Assembly (NCBI RefSeq): GCF_013369485.1
Contig: NZ_JABWEB010000024.1
Coordinates: forward strand, 1-64,000
Direction: 5' to 3'
Source of the DNA: Massilia sp. BJB1822
GTDB lineage: Bacteria; Pseudomonadota; Gammaproteobacteria; Burkholderiales; Burkholderiaceae_D
Length of the DNA: 64,000 nt
Positions 45,325 through 54,150 of this stretch are shown piece after piece. Made by a program: the position numbers and the translations under genes. Each line of letters begins with the position of its first letter. Position 1 is the first letter of the stretch. Under the pieces are notes generated by a model, which made no database searches, was not told the DNA's origin, and saw nothing but the letters and a program-made list of their open reading frames with translations.

Positions 45325-46584
45325 TTATACCCGGTGCCTCTCGCGCCAATGGCGCGTCAAGGCGCGGGCGGAGCCGAGTTCCTCGGAGGAGAGCTTGCTT
45401 TCGATTAAAGCGCGGCTATTGCAGGCGGCGGCATCGCCGGCATCGGCGGCCAGCGAAATCCACATATAGGAACGCACCTGGTCCGGCTCGACGCCGCGCC
45501 CGGCCTGGTACATGCCGCTCAGATTGTACTGGGCCAGCGCATGGCCCTGCTCGGCGGCCTCGCCGTACCAGCGCACGGCTTCGGCCTCATCCTGTTCCAC
45601 GCCCTGACCGTTGGCGTACATCACGCCCAAATTATTCTGCGCGCTGGCATCGCCCTGCTCGGCCGCCAGGCGATACCAGACCGCCGCGCACTCTTCGTCC
45701 TGCGTCACCCCTTGCCCGTTCGCATACATCAGGCCCAGGTTGAACTGGGCATTGGCGGCACCTTTCTCGGCGGCCTGACGGAAATATTCCAAAGCCCGCT
45801 GCGGGTCGCGGCCCACGCCGCGTCCATGCACATACATGCTGCCTAAGCTGTACTGGGCGTCCGCATCGCCATGCTGAGCCGCCAGGCTGAACCAGGCGAA
45901 AGCACGCTCCTGGTCGGCTTTGATACCACGCCCCTCGGCATAGGCGGCGCCGACCTGGAACTGGGCCTTCGGCAAACCTTGTGCCGCCGCCAGACGGAAA
46001 AATGCCAGCGCCTGCACATCATCGCACGGCAAGCCCTGGCCATTCTTGTGCAGCAGACCCAGATTCAGCTGCGCCATTGCATCGCCCTGGCTGGCAGCCT
46101 TGCGGAACCAGGCCAGGGCCAGCGCGATATTCGCCGCGCAGCCCAATCCGCGCGCATAATGCACGCCCATCATCGCCTGCGCTCCCGGCACGCCTTGTTC
46201 GGCCGAACGGCTGAACCAGGCCAGGGCCAGCTCATCGTTCTGCGCCACGCCGCGTCCCTTGCGGTACATCTGACCAAGATTCTGCTGGGCAGCCGGCTCA
46301 CCTTGCGCGGCGGCGGCGCGGAACCAGTACAGCGCTTCCGTATCGTCTTGCGCCGTGCCGCGCCCATGGAAATACATGGTCCCCAGATGATTCTGCGCAA
46401 AGGCCAGCCCCTGGCGCGCCGCGCAACCCATCCAGATAAACGCGACATCGTCATTGCGCTCGGTCTGTTCGCCACGTTTGTACTGCAGGGCCAGATTGAA
46501 CTGCGCGTAGGCATTGCCCCGTTCCGCCGCCTTGCGAAACCAGAGATAGCTCTCGTTCTCCTGCTGAATATTCTGCTTGGACAT
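45325..46584 (-). CDS. Sel1-repeat protein
   Basis: A 419-residue protein built almost wholly of about ten 36-residue Sel1/TPR-like repeats of the form AQxNLGxMYxxGxGVxxDxxxAxxWxxxAAxxG. There is no signal peptide or membrane segment, so it should be cytoplasmic and act as a protein-binding scaffold. The start at 46584 has GGGAGAG about 7 bases upstream; the frame to 46605 lacks this. A short charged C-terminus (RALTRHWRERHRV) closes it. The partner is unknown. Confidence 0.88.
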   Translation of the reverse strand: MSKQNIQQENESYLWFRKAAERGNAYAQFNLALQYKRGEQTERNDDVAFIWMGCAARQGLAFAQNHLGTMYFHGRGTAQDDTEALYWFRAAAAQGEPAAQQNLGQMYRKGRGVAQNDELALAWFSRSAEQGVPGAQAMMGVHYARGLGCAANIALALAWFRKAASQGDAMAQLNLGLLHKNGQGLPCDDVQALAFFRLAAAQGLPKAQFQVGAAYAEGRGIKADQERAFAWFSLAAQHGDADAQYSLGSMYVHGRGVGRDPQRALEYFRQAAEKGAANAQFNLGLMYANGQGVTQDEECAAVWYRLAAEQGDASAQNNLGVMYANGQGVEQDEAEAVRWYGEAAEQGHALAQYNLSGMYQAGRGVEPDQVRSYMWISLAADAGDAAACNSRALIESKLSSEELGSARALTRHWRERHRV

Positions 46585-46690
46585 TTGGCTCTCCCTGCCG
46601 GGCATATATTATCTAAAGGATAATTTCAGCCCGCCGCCCCGGTTTGTGCGTTCGCAAAGCCTATAGCAGTTTGCTAGCCAAATAGGTCGA

Positions 46691-48103
46691 TCACTGCGTC
46701 TGGACGGCGAAAGCCGCCAGTATCGTGCGCGCATGCAAGGCTGCAGGACTCTTTCCCTCTACAATCGCGTGCAGCTTCTGGCGCAAGTCGGCCGGCAAGG
46801 CAGTGCTCCAGATAATCAGACGGGCAAGTTCGTCCAGGCCCGATGGCGACGTTTCAGTCATTGCATCAACAAGCACAGGCTGGATTGGCGCCAACAGATG
46901 CGGCACAGTCTGCGGCTGGATCTTTTTCGGAATCTGGCGCACCAGATAAAACAGCGCATGGACCGCGTCATCGCGAACTGATGGCTGCGTCCTCTCCATG
47001 CCCGTTCTTAATGCGGCGCCAAGTCTAGCCGCCACATCCGCATTGGCAGGAAGCTGCCCCTTTCCCCAAAGATGGCCTAACGCGGCAAGATTACAAGCCG
47101 GAGCGATTCCATACAGGAAGCTTAGTTGGAACTCCCACTCCTCAATCGTGCTGGAAGCCAGGCTCTTTCCTTCAAAGAAAAAGCCGCCCCCCAGATAATG
47201 GCCACATACCTGGCGCAGTACCTTTTCCGGATTCTGGTTCTCCATTGTCTGAAGGAGCGCCTCTAGATTGCTACATTGGCCAGCAGCATTCTTGTTCATA
47301 TCGAATTTGACCACGTCCGTCCGATAGACCCGCTCATCCACCTCAGGGAACGCCACCGAGCCACGCAGACTAATCTGCGACCACCGCGCCGGGCATGTGG
47401 TGACGACGGCATTTTTACTGCTGGAGTATTCCGGCAGGTAAGGCTGGCCTAGAATACGGCCGTCGTTGTTGTATACCTGGGGACTGTCGGACCACTCGTA
47501 CAAAACTGTTTTGCGCTTGCGACTACTCCGCGGCGTAAAACTGGGCGGATCAACCCAATACGCCAAAGCATCGCGATACTTCACGAGGGCATTGGGAAGG
47601 GCGTAGCTGAATTCCTGCACCAGCGCTTTGGTCGGTTCGGTACAGGAACCGGCCGTCGTGGGCACGGTGATAATGCGATGTGCCGGCCGTGGCGCCAGCT
47701 CAATCGCATACTGCCCTTCGGTGCGGATGCTCACCTCATCGATTTTGACATCGGCCTTGTCCGGATAGCTCCATGTATCGTGAGCGGGAAGATAGCGGAA
47801 CTGGTAGCTGGCACCGGGCTGGAATCCATCCGCCAGTTCCAGGCGAACCCATCCCAAGTTCTTGAATGTGCGAATACGAAGTTTCAAGGCGCGTTTATCC
47901 TCTACCGACAGCACCTGAAAATCCTCGGACCGTGGCGTCTTCGATTCCAGTTGAAACATGAGGCCACGCGCATTTTGGGGTAATGACGCGACATGATGCC
48001 GAACGAAACCGGACTGCTCGATATACCCAGGCGGAGTGCAGGCCAGGCCAGGAGCCGCCGTCAGGCACGCTGCCGATGCAAGCAGATATTTATAGAAAGC
48101 CAT
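46691..48103 (-). CDS. Exported protein of unknown function
   Basis: A 470-residue protein with a signal peptide (MAFYKYLLASAACLTAAPGL, cleavage near LAC-TPPGYIEQ). About eight cysteines suggest disulfides in the periplasm. The N-terminal third is strand-rich (an Ig/fibronectin-like stretch, LKLRIRTFKNLGWVRLELAD to YQFRYLPAHD), and the C-terminal third is helical (RLGAALRTGMERTQPSVRDD). I recognise no family. It has its own gap on both sides and no obvious operon partner. Confidence 0.7.
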   Translation of the reverse strand: MAFYKYLLASAACLTAAPGLACTPPGYIEQSGFVRHHVASLPQNARGLMFQLESKTPRSEDFQVLSVEDKRALKLRIRTFKNLGWVRLELADGFQPGASYQFRYLPAHDTWSYPDKADVKIDEVSIRTEGQYAIELAPRPAHRIITVPTTAGSCTEPTKALVQEFSYALPNALVKYRDALAYWVDPPSFTPRSSRKRKTVLYEWSDSPQVYNNDGRILGQPYLPEYSSSKNAVVTTCPARWSQISLRGSVAFPEVDERVYRTDVVKFDMNKNAAGQCSNLEALLQTMENQNPEKVLRQVCGHYLGGGFFFEGKSLASSTIEEWEFQLSFLYGIAPACNLAALGHLWGKGQLPANADVAARLGAALRTGMERTQPSVRDDAVHALFYLVRQIPKKIQPQTVPHLLAPIQPVLVDAMTETSPSGLDELARLIIWSTALPADLRQKLHAIVEGKSPAALHARTILAAFAVQTQ

Positions 48104-48170
48104 GCAGCGTTTTATAGGATAAACATGGCACCCATTATATCCATAAGGAAAAATGTATAAATAAGAAATA

Positions 48171-48203
48171 AAAAAACCCCCGCACCATTGCTGGCCGGGG
48201 GTT
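48171..48203 (-). terminator. Rho-independent terminator of the TonB receptor gene
   Basis: AACCCCC (48175-48181) pairs with GGGGGTT (48197-48203); the minus strand then reads TTTTTTTATTTC. It lies 41 bases past the receptor stop. Confidence 0.85.
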
Positions 48204-48243
48204 GCGGCAGGGACGAGTCCGCTGAAAGCTGGTATTGCCTGAA

Positions 48244-50223
48244 TCAGAAGCGCGTGCGCACGCCGAATACCAGGCTGCGGCCCGGCAGCGGCGCAATGTC
48301 TTTCAGCACCGAGGTGGAAACGCGAATCTCTTCGTTCAGCAGATTGCGGGCGATCAGGAACCAGGTCACGTCCTGGCTGCCCAGCTTTTGCGTGTAGGCG
48401 AGATTGGCGTTGAGCTGGTTATAGCCCGGCGTGTTCGTGGTTTCGAACGAGGCCAGACGGTCCTGGCCTTGCGCATGCACCAGGGACAGGCCACCGCGCC
48501 AGCCGCCTTCGCGGTAGCCGACGCTGGCGCCGATGCGGTTGGCCGGCTGCAGCGGCAGATTGCCACCGACGTCGAGCTTGCCGCGCGAGGTGTCGGCGAA
48601 AAGGCGGCCCGACCAGCCCGGACCACGTTCGTTGTAGCCGATTTCGGCTTCGGCGCCGCGCACCGTGGCGTTAGCCTGCTCGAAGACGCGTTCGCGCAGC
48701 TCGTCGCCGGGATGGCCATCCTCATCCAGCATATTGCCGGTGATGTGGCCATAGATGAAGTCCTTGATCTTGTTGCGGAAGACATTGACCTTCCAGCGCA
48801 GCTGGCCCGAGGTTTTCTGCAAGGTCAGCTCGATATTGCGCGAGGTCTCTTTCTTGAAATCGGGATTGCCGATATCAAAAGTGGCGGTGGCATCGTGCGG
48901 GCCGCCCGAATACAGTTCCTCGATGGCCGGCGCGCGCTGGGCGTAGGACAGGGTCGCGCCCAAGCCATAGCCCGGCACGAAAGGCCACATGCCGCCCACC
49001 GAGGCGGAACGCAGGTCGAAGGAGCGGTTCAGGCCCGTCACCGGCTTGCGCTTCACGTTTTCAATGCGGGCGCCGGCATTCATATGCACTGGACCGGCAT
49101 CGACCTCCTCCACCAGGAAGGCGGCGCGCGAAGTCGAATGGGTGACGGGAACGGTGTCCGGCCCGCCTTCCGCGCTCAGGGCGGAGAAGTGCTGGTTCTC
49201 GGTCTGCATGCCGAAAGTACCGTTCCAGCCCGCCACCGGCTTATGCGCCAGCTCGGCGCGCGTTTCCAGCGAACGGTTCTTGAATACGACTTCCGGCTGA
49301 TTTTCGTCGTTCAGCTCGGCGTGCTTGTAATCGGTATAACCGGCCTTGAACTTGAAGGATTCAAAGCCGGAGAACGGTGCGCGCACCAGGCTGTCGATAT
49401 CGTAGCGGGTCTGCTTCTGGTCGATCTTCGAGCCTTCCTCACTCGGAATGCCGTACAGATTGCTCAGGCGCGAGACCGAGGCGCCGACAAAGCCCCAGGA
49501 CTCGATATACGACGCGCCCAACCCGCCGCTGCGTTCGCGCGTGGCCGAATGCGGCAGACGGCCGGATTCGGAATCGGGATCGCCCGCCTTGCGCGGCGCG
49601 GGAATCTTGTAATCGTCGGTGTTGCGCCAGCTGCCGTCGGCGTGCCAGGCCACCTTGCCTGCGCTGCCGTCGACGCCGCCGGACAGGGCTCGGCCCTTGT
49701 CGGCCGTGCTGTAGCGCGCTTCCAGCTGACCGGTCGGCTTGGCTTCCAACTCGGTCGGGATGCGCTCATTGACCACGTTCACCAGGCCGCCGATGGCGCC
49801 CGATCCGTACAGCAGGGCCGCCGGGCCGCGCAGGATTTCGATCTGGCGCGCGCTCGCGCCTTCGGACGACACCGCGTGATCGTTCGACAGGCCGGATACA
49901 TCCGACACTGCCATGCCGTTTTCCAGCATCTTCACACGCGAACCTTCCAGGCCGCGGATGATCGGCCGCGACGCGCCCGCACCAAAGGCCGATGCCGACA
50001 CGCCCAGCTCCTGCGACAGCGTCTCGCCCAGCGACGTGCCGGCCTTGTCGCGCAGCTCGTCGCCGGCCAGCACCTTGGCCGGGGTCAGGATCTGGTCGTT
50101 TTCGGCCGTATGGAAAGGCGTGGCGGTGACGATGATTTTAGGCAGTTCCGCCGTTTCGGCGTGGGCCAGCGTGGACAGGGCGGACAGGACGGCGCTAGCC
50201 AGCAGCGTGTGTTGGATCTTCAT
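48244..50223 (-). CDS. TonB-dependent outer-membrane receptor, ZnuD-like
   Basis: A 659-residue receptor with a signal peptide ending LAHAET, a plug domain (about 28-160) and a 22-strand barrel closing in the terminal Phe (VFGVRTRF). The plug block SRPIIRGLEGSRVKMLENGM and DVSGLSNDHAV resembles the zinc receptor ZnuD of Neisseria and copper/zinc receptors of other proteobacteria. It probably takes up a metal or metal chelate with TonB energy, but the substrate is not certain. The small Cys/His protein gene lies 96 bases upstream on the same strand. Confidence 0.85.
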   Translation of the reverse strand: MKIQHTLLASAVLSALSTLAHAETAELPKIIVTATPFHTAENDQILTPAKVLAGDELRDKAGTSLGETLSQELGVSASAFGAGASRPIIRGLEGSRVKMLENGMAVSDVSGLSNDHAVSSEGASARQIEILRGPAALLYGSGAIGGLVNVVNERIPTELEAKPTGQLEARYSTADKGRALSGGVDGSAGKVAWHADGSWRNTDDYKIPAPRKAGDPDSESGRLPHSATRERSGGLGASYIESWGFVGASVSRLSNLYGIPSEEGSKIDQKQTRYDIDSLVRAPFSGFESFKFKAGYTDYKHAELNDENQPEVVFKNRSLETRAELAHKPVAGWNGTFGMQTENQHFSALSAEGGPDTVPVTHSTSRAAFLVEEVDAGPVHMNAGARIENVKRKPVTGLNRSFDLRSASVGGMWPFVPGYGLGATLSYAQRAPAIEELYSGGPHDATATFDIGNPDFKKETSRNIELTLQKTSGQLRWKVNVFRNKIKDFIYGHITGNMLDEDGHPGDELRERVFEQANATVRGAEAEIGYNERGPGWSGRLFADTSRGKLDVGGNLPLQPANRIGASVGYREGGWRGGLSLVHAQGQDRLASFETTNTPGYNQLNANLAYTQKLGSQDVTWFLIARNLLNEEIRVSTSVLKDIAPLPGRSLVFGVRTRF

Positions 50224-50319
50224 GGGTAAACCTCAAGCAAAAATAGATGACAGGCAGCGTGCCGGGCGCGCGAAAACGCGCGCGGCACAGGGCTGCGAAA
50301 ACGGCATACAACAGGGCTG

Positions 50320-50667
50320 TCAGGCTTGGGGTGGGCCGCGTGGCTGGTAGGCATGAAGCGCGAGCAGGCCGGCAGCCACGGTCGCCGGCAACTGGGCGGC
50401 GGCATAGGCGCAGTCGCGCACAAAGAATTTGAATTCAGGACTGCCCAGGGCCGAAGCGAAATGGCTGGCGGCCAGACAGATGGCGCAACCATGCTCGGGC
50501 GTGAGCGATTTTTGCTGCGACTCGTCGCTACTTTCCGCTGCCTGAATCTGGGCCAGGGCCAGCGGCCGCCCGCTCGCCCAATGCGAATAGCCGTGCGACA
50601 GCGCCAACTGCTGCGAAATCAGCAGCAGAAGCGAGATCAGCACACGAGCTAGCAAGTGGCGTGTCAT
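50320..50667 (-). CDS. Small exported Cys/His protein upstream of the TonB receptor
   Basis: A 115-residue protein with a hydrophobic N-terminal signal (ARVLISLLLLISQQLALSHG). The mature part carries HGYSHW and the cluster EHGCAICLAASHFA, a possible metal site of the kind found in DUF2946-like proteins next to metal receptors. The C-terminal half is hydrophobic (AAAQLPATVAAGLLALHA). No family is assigned with certainty. It is probably transcribed with the receptor. Confidence 0.65.
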   Translation of the reverse strand: MTRHLLARVLISLLLLISQQLALSHGYSHWASGRPLALAQIQAAESSDESQQKSLTPEHGCAICLAASHFASALGSPEFKFFVRDCAYAAAQLPATVAAGLLALHAYQPRGPPQA

Positions 50668-50742
50668 GCGGTTTAAAGGAAATGAGTCGGCAACGGCGCT
50701 ATTCTAACCGCAACAGTGTCAAAGCTTCCAGCGTTTCCGCAT

Positions 50743-51363
50743 TCATGCGTTTTGCTGCTTGCGCAGGAAGGCCGGCACCTTCGCCGCCGCCAGCTTGTTC
50801 ACCGCCAGCAGCAAGGCCGCGTCGACGGCGGCGATGCCGTATTCGCGGGCGATATGGCGGCCGATATGCAGCAGTACTTCGGCCGCCACTTCGGCGTCGG
50901 CCTCGGCCCGGTGGGCCTGGCCACTGAAGCGGATGCCCAGGCTTTCGCTCAAGAGACCCAGCTTGTAGCTGCCCAATTGCGGCAGCACGCGGCGCGCCAG
51001 CTTGAGCGAGCAGACCGTGGCCGCATGACCGGGAACCAGGCCAAGGCGGGCGCTTTCGCCACGCAGGAATTTTTCGTCGAAGCTGGCGTTGTGGGCCGAC
51101 AGCGGGTCCGTGCCGATGAAGTCGAGCAGGCGCGGCATCACTTCGGCCACCGGTGGCGCATGATCGACCATGTGCTGTGTGATGCCGGTCAGGCTGGTGA
51201 TGAAGGCGGGAATCCGCACATTGCAGTTGACCAGGCTGACATAGCGCTCCACTACCCTGCCCTCGGCGATGCGTAGGGCCGCCACCTCGGTGATGCGGTC
51301 GCCCATATCGGGCGACAGGCCGGTGGTTTCAAAGTCGAGCATGACGATGGACTGGCTCAGCAT
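50743..51363 (-). CDS. DnaQ-like 3'-5' exonuclease (DEDDh family)
   Basis: A 206-residue nuclease. The DEDDh residues are seen in MLDFETTGLSP (Asp10, Glu12), LSAHNASFDEKFL (Asp) and the final GQAHRAEADAEVA (His and Asp). It resembles the exonuclease domain of DNA polymerase III epsilon and related DNA or RNA trimming enzymes but lacks the polymerase-binding tail of DnaQ, so it is probably a stand-alone enzyme. It begins 9 bases after the Hsp70 gene stop, suggesting co-transcription. Confidence 0.88.
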   Translation of the reverse strand: MLSQSIVMLDFETTGLSPDMGDRITEVAALRIAEGRVVERYVSLVNCNVRIPAFITSLTGITQHMVDHAPPVAEVMPRLLDFIGTDPLSAHNASFDEKFLRGESARLGLVPGHAATVCSLKLARRVLPQLGSYKLGLLSESLGIRFSGQAHRAEADAEVAAEVLLHIGRHIAREYGIAAVDAALLLAVNKLAAAKVPAFLRKQQNA

Positions 51364-51372
51364 CGCGTGCTC

Positions 51373-52623
51373 CTAGCCGAACTTGCGCACGGCATCGAGG
51401 GCCAGGCCGGCTCCGATGCTGCCGAACAGGTCGCCCTCGACCTTGCGCGCTGACGGCACCAGGGCGCCGATGCGCTCGCGCAGCAGGCGCACGCCGCTGG
51501 AACCGCCGGTGAAGAAGATGGTGTCCACCTGCTCCGGCTTGAGGCCGGCGTCGGCCAGCAGCTGAAGCACGGTCTGCTCGACGGAGCCGACCAGGTGGCC
51601 GACAGCCAGGTCGAAAGCGGAGCGCTGCAAATCAAGCGTGACGGGCGGCGCCAGGCGGTCCAGCTCCAGCGCGAAATTGTCGGTGCCGGACAGGCCGATC
51701 TTGCCCTCCTCCACCTTCATCGCCAGCCAGTGGCCGGCGCGCTCGTCGATCAGCCTTTGCAGGCGGCCCAGTTTTTCCTGATCCTTGGCATCGCGCAGCA
51801 GTTCGGACAGCTGCACCCACATCTTCTTGGTGTAAGCCTGGTTGATGGTGTGCCAGGTCGCCAGGTTGAAGAAGTAGCTGGACGGGATTTCGCTGTTATT
51901 GCGCAACTGGCTGCCATAGCCGAGCAGGGGCATCACGGCCGCCAGGCTCAGATACTTGTCGAAATCGGTGCCGCCGATGTGCACGCCGCCATTGGCCAGG
52001 ATATCGTCGCGCCGTTCGGCCTTTTGCGCGCGCTGCGGCGACAGGCGCACCAGCGAGAAGTCGGACGTACCGCCGCCGATGTCGGCGATCAAGACCAGTT
52101 CCTCGCGGTCGATCTGCGACTCGTAATCGAAAGCGGCGGCGATCGGCTCGAACTGGAAGGCGATGTCCTTGAAGCCGACGGCGCGCGCGATCTCGCCCAG
52201 GGTGTCTTCGGCCAGCTGGTCGGCGGCCGCATCGTCGTCGATGAAATGCACGGGGCGGCCGAAGACGGCCGACTCGAATTTGCGTCCCGCGGCCTGCTCG
52301 GCGCGGTGCTTGACCTCGCCGATGAACTGGGCCAGCAGCATGCGGAAAGGCAAGGCACGGCCGCCGACCTCGGTCTGGCCGTCGATCAGGCTGGTGCCCA
52401 GCAGGCTTTTCATGGAGCGCATCAGGCGTCCCTCGTAGCCGGCCAGGTACTCGGCCAGCGCGGCGCGGCCAAAGCTGACCTGGTCGTCGTCGGCATTGAA
52501 GAAGACCACCGAAGGCAAGGTGGTTTTGCCATCCTCCAGGGGCAGCATCAGCGACTGGCCGGGACGCACCCAGCCTACGGTGGAATTGGAAGTGCCGAAA
52601 TCGACGCCGCAAGCATTGGCCAT
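51373..52623 (-). CDS. yegD: Hsp70-family protein, YegD-like
   Basis: A 416-residue actin-fold ATPase with Hsp70 nucleotide motifs: phosphate-1 GVDFGTSNSTVGW near the N-terminus, phosphate-2 ADIGGGTSDFSLVRL in the middle and the adenosine motif FFTGGSSGVRLLRERI near the C-terminus. It has no substrate-binding domain, as in E. coli YegD, whose role is unknown. The ATG at 52623 is chosen because it starts the conserved MANACGVDFG; a second ATG lies three codons upstream. Confidence 0.9.
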   Translation of the reverse strand: MANACGVDFGTSNSTVGWVRPGQSLMLPLEDGKTTLPSVVFFNADDDQVSFGRAALAEYLAGYEGRLMRSMKSLLGTSLIDGQTEVGGRALPFRMLLAQFIGEVKHRAEQAAGRKFESAVFGRPVHFIDDDAAADQLAEDTLGEIARAVGFKDIAFQFEPIAAAFDYESQIDREELVLIADIGGGTSDFSLVRLSPQRAQKAERRDDILANGGVHIGGTDFDKYLSLAAVMPLLGYGSQLRNNSEIPSSYFFNLATWHTINQAYTKKMWVQLSELLRDAKDQEKLGRLQRLIDERAGHWLAMKVEEGKIGLSGTDNFALELDRLAPPVTLDLQRSAFDLAVGHLVGSVEQTVLQLLADAGLKPEQVDTIFFTGGSSGVRLLRERIGALVPSARKVEGDLFGSIGAGLALDAVRKFG

Positions 52624-52842
52624 GAGTCCCATCCTGGAAAAGCAAAGGGGCGGTATTCTAGCAGAGTCCGGCCGCCCCGGCGGAAAACCGCCATTTTCTT
52701 CATCCTGGTGCGGCGGCGCGACACCTCCGCCCCAAAACAGCGCAAATTGTTGCCAGAAGGTAAGACCTTAAGTTATGCTCAATAGCAATACTATAAGTCG
52801 CGGATAAGACCACTTCCCGTGGAGGCGACGGCAACAGAGACG

Positions 52843-53931
52843 ATGACCAAGACTAAACCTCCTCAGGCGCTCAGCGCGGCGGACCAGAAGGCCGCCATTT
52901 TGCGTGAAGACCGCCGGGTGACTTCCTACGACGTGGCCATGCTGGCCGGCGTATCGCAGTCGGCAGTATCGCGTTGTTTCAAACCGGGCGCCAGCGTTTC
53001 CAAGGCGACCTATGCACGGGTGATGCAGGCGGCCGAAGGGCTGGGCTATATCCCGAACGCGGCCGCGCGCAGCCTGATCACGCGGCGCTCGAACACGGTG
53101 GCGCTGCTGATTTCGAATGCCTCGAACCTCTATTATCCCGAAGCGCTGTCCGAGTTGAGCCAGCAGATCACGCGCCACGGCAAGCGCGCCCTGCTCTTCA
53201 CCATGCAGTCGGAAAGCGATGTCGGCGAGATTTTGAACGATGTCTGGCAATACCAGGTCGACGGCGTGATCGCCGCCGCCGCCCTGAACGAAGCCCAGAT
53301 CGCCGAATGCGAACGGCGGCGCGTGCCGCTGGTGGTCTTCAACCGCCATCTGCGCGACAGCCACGTGGCCAGCGTCTTCTGCGACCAGTACGAGGCCGGA
53401 CGCATGCTGGCGGCGCGTCTGGCAGCGGCAGGACACCGCCAATTCGGCATCATCGCCGGACCGGAAGAATCGCTGGTGGCCAGCGAACGGCGGCGCGGCG
53501 CCACCGAAAAGCTGCTGGAACTGGGCCTGCCCGCGCCGGCCCTGGCCTACGGCTGCTTCGACTACGGCAGCGGCGCCCACGGCCTGCGCCAGATCATCGC
53601 CCAGCTGGGGCGCGCGCCCGACGCCATCATCTGCGGCAATGACGTGATGGCCCTCGGCTGTCTCGACCACGCCCGCCATGAGTTGCGGCTCGACGTCCCC
53701 GGCGACCTCTCCGTGGCCGGCTTCGACGCCGTCGAACCATCCAACTGGCTCAGCTACAACCTGACCACGCTGCGCCAGCCGATCCACAAGATGGCCCTGG
53801 CCGCCGCCGACCTCCTGGCCAGCCTGATCGACGCCCCCTGCGGCAGCGCCGAAAAGCGCGTCTTCGCCCCGCAACTGATCGAAGGCGCCACCGCCCGCCT
53901 CACACCGCGCCGCACCGCACTCGCCGCCTGA
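52843..53931 (+). CDS. LacI-family transcriptional regulator
   Basis: A 362-residue regulator: a helix-turn-helix (about 27-75, TSYDVAMLAGVSQSAVSRCF) with the hinge helix LGYIPNAAARSLITRR, then a periplasmic-binding-protein-like effector domain (VALLISNASNLYYPEALSEL to the end). The start is ATG 52843; an upstream in-frame GTG at 52819 would add eight residues and coincides with a GGAGG. No sugar transport or metabolic gene lies beside it, so its target and ligand are not indicated by context. Confidence 0.87.
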   Translation: MTKTKPPQALSAADQKAAILREDRRVTSYDVAMLAGVSQSAVSRCFKPGASVSKATYARVMQAAEGLGYIPNAAARSLITRRSNTVALLISNASNLYYPEALSELSQQITRHGKRALLFTMQSESDVGEILNDVWQYQVDGVIAAAALNEAQIAECERRRVPLVVFNRHLRDSHVASVFCDQYEAGRMLAARLAAAGHRQFGIIAGPEESLVASERRRGATEKLLELGLPAPALAYGCFDYGSGAHGLRQIIAQLGRAPDAIICGNDVMALGCLDHARHELRLDVPGDLSVAGFDAVEPSNWLSYNLTTLRQPIHKMALAAADLLASLIDAPCGSAEKRVFAPQLIEGATARLTPRRTALAA

Positions 53932-53943
53932 GTCCGCCATCCA

Positions 53944-53961
53944 GTTTGATCCCGCACAAAA
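53944..53961 (+). repeat. TTTGAT-type motif, divergent copy
   Basis: GTTTGATCCCGCACAAAA, 12 bases after the LacI-type regulator stop and just before the first palindrome. It keeps the GTTTGAT and CAA ends of the other copies. Confidence 0.35.
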
Positions 53962-54000
53962 AATGTCCCACCGTGGTGCCTGACACCAGGGTGGGACATT
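53962..54000. repeat. Palindromic repeat unit 1
   Basis: A 39-base imperfect palindrome: outer arms AATGTCCCACC / GGTGGGACATT, inner arms TGGTG / CACCA, one G-G mismatch and centre CCTGA. It is the first of three related units between the regulator and cphA, and could form a strong hairpin on either strand. Confidence 0.85.
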
Positions 54001-54002
54001 CC

Positions 54003-54016
54003 TTGATCTAAATCAG
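54003..54016. promoter_or_regulatory. FNR/Anr-like box in the repeat spacer 1
   Basis: TTGATCTAAATCAG matches the FNR/Anr consensus TTGAT-N4-ATCAA except for the last base. It lies between two palindromes and at 3' ends of genes, so a regulatory role is doubtful. Confidence 0.25.
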
Positions 54017-54017
54017 T

Positions 54018-54073
54018 AAATGTCACACCGTGGTGTCAGGCGGGGCCGCCGAGGCACCGGAGTCGGACATTTT
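54018..54073. repeat. Palindromic repeat unit 2 (diverged)
   Basis: A related unit with ends AAATGTC and GACATTT, interrupted by a GC-rich insert (GGCGGGGCCGCCGAGG). It contains TGTCACACCGTGGTGTCAGG and GGCACCGGAGTCGGACA-type segments that match the other units. Confidence 0.6.
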
Positions 54074-54087
54074 TTGATCTGGATCAG
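54074..54087. promoter_or_regulatory. FNR/Anr-like box in the repeat spacer 2
   Basis: TTGATCTGGATCAG, 9 of 10 matches to TTGAT-N4-ATCAA. It occupies the same place relative to unit 2 as the box at 54003 does to unit 1. Confidence 0.25.
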
Positions 54088-54089
54088 CA

Positions 54090-54128
54090 AATGTCTAACC
54101 CTGGTGCCTGGCACCAGGGTTAGACATT
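54090..54128. repeat. Palindromic repeat unit 3 (perfect)
   Basis: A perfect 39-base palindrome with 19-base arms (left AATGTCTAACCCTGGTGCC) around a single T. It lies 22 bases past the cphA stop codon and could act as a terminator for either convergent gene. Confidence 0.9.
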
Positions 54129-54146
54129 GTTTGATTTAGCGCAAAG
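54129..54146 (+). repeat. TTTGAT-type motif between convergent genes (copy 3)
   Basis: GTTTGATTTAGCGCAAAG, between palindrome 3 and the cphA stop. It matches the copies at 2877-2894 and 33433-33450. Confidence 0.5.
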
Positions 54147-54150
54147 GCGC

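Noticed and set aside
45325-46584. Repeated DNA in the Sel1 gene as a candidate tandem repeat or CRISPR-like array
   Set aside because: The periodicity of about 108 bases is explained by the 36-residue protein repeats.
48182-48195. GCACCATTGCTGGC in the TonB receptor terminator loop matches part of the tRNA-Leu variable arm region
   Set aside because: A 14-base match without flanking similarity; no sign of an integration site or tRNA fragment.
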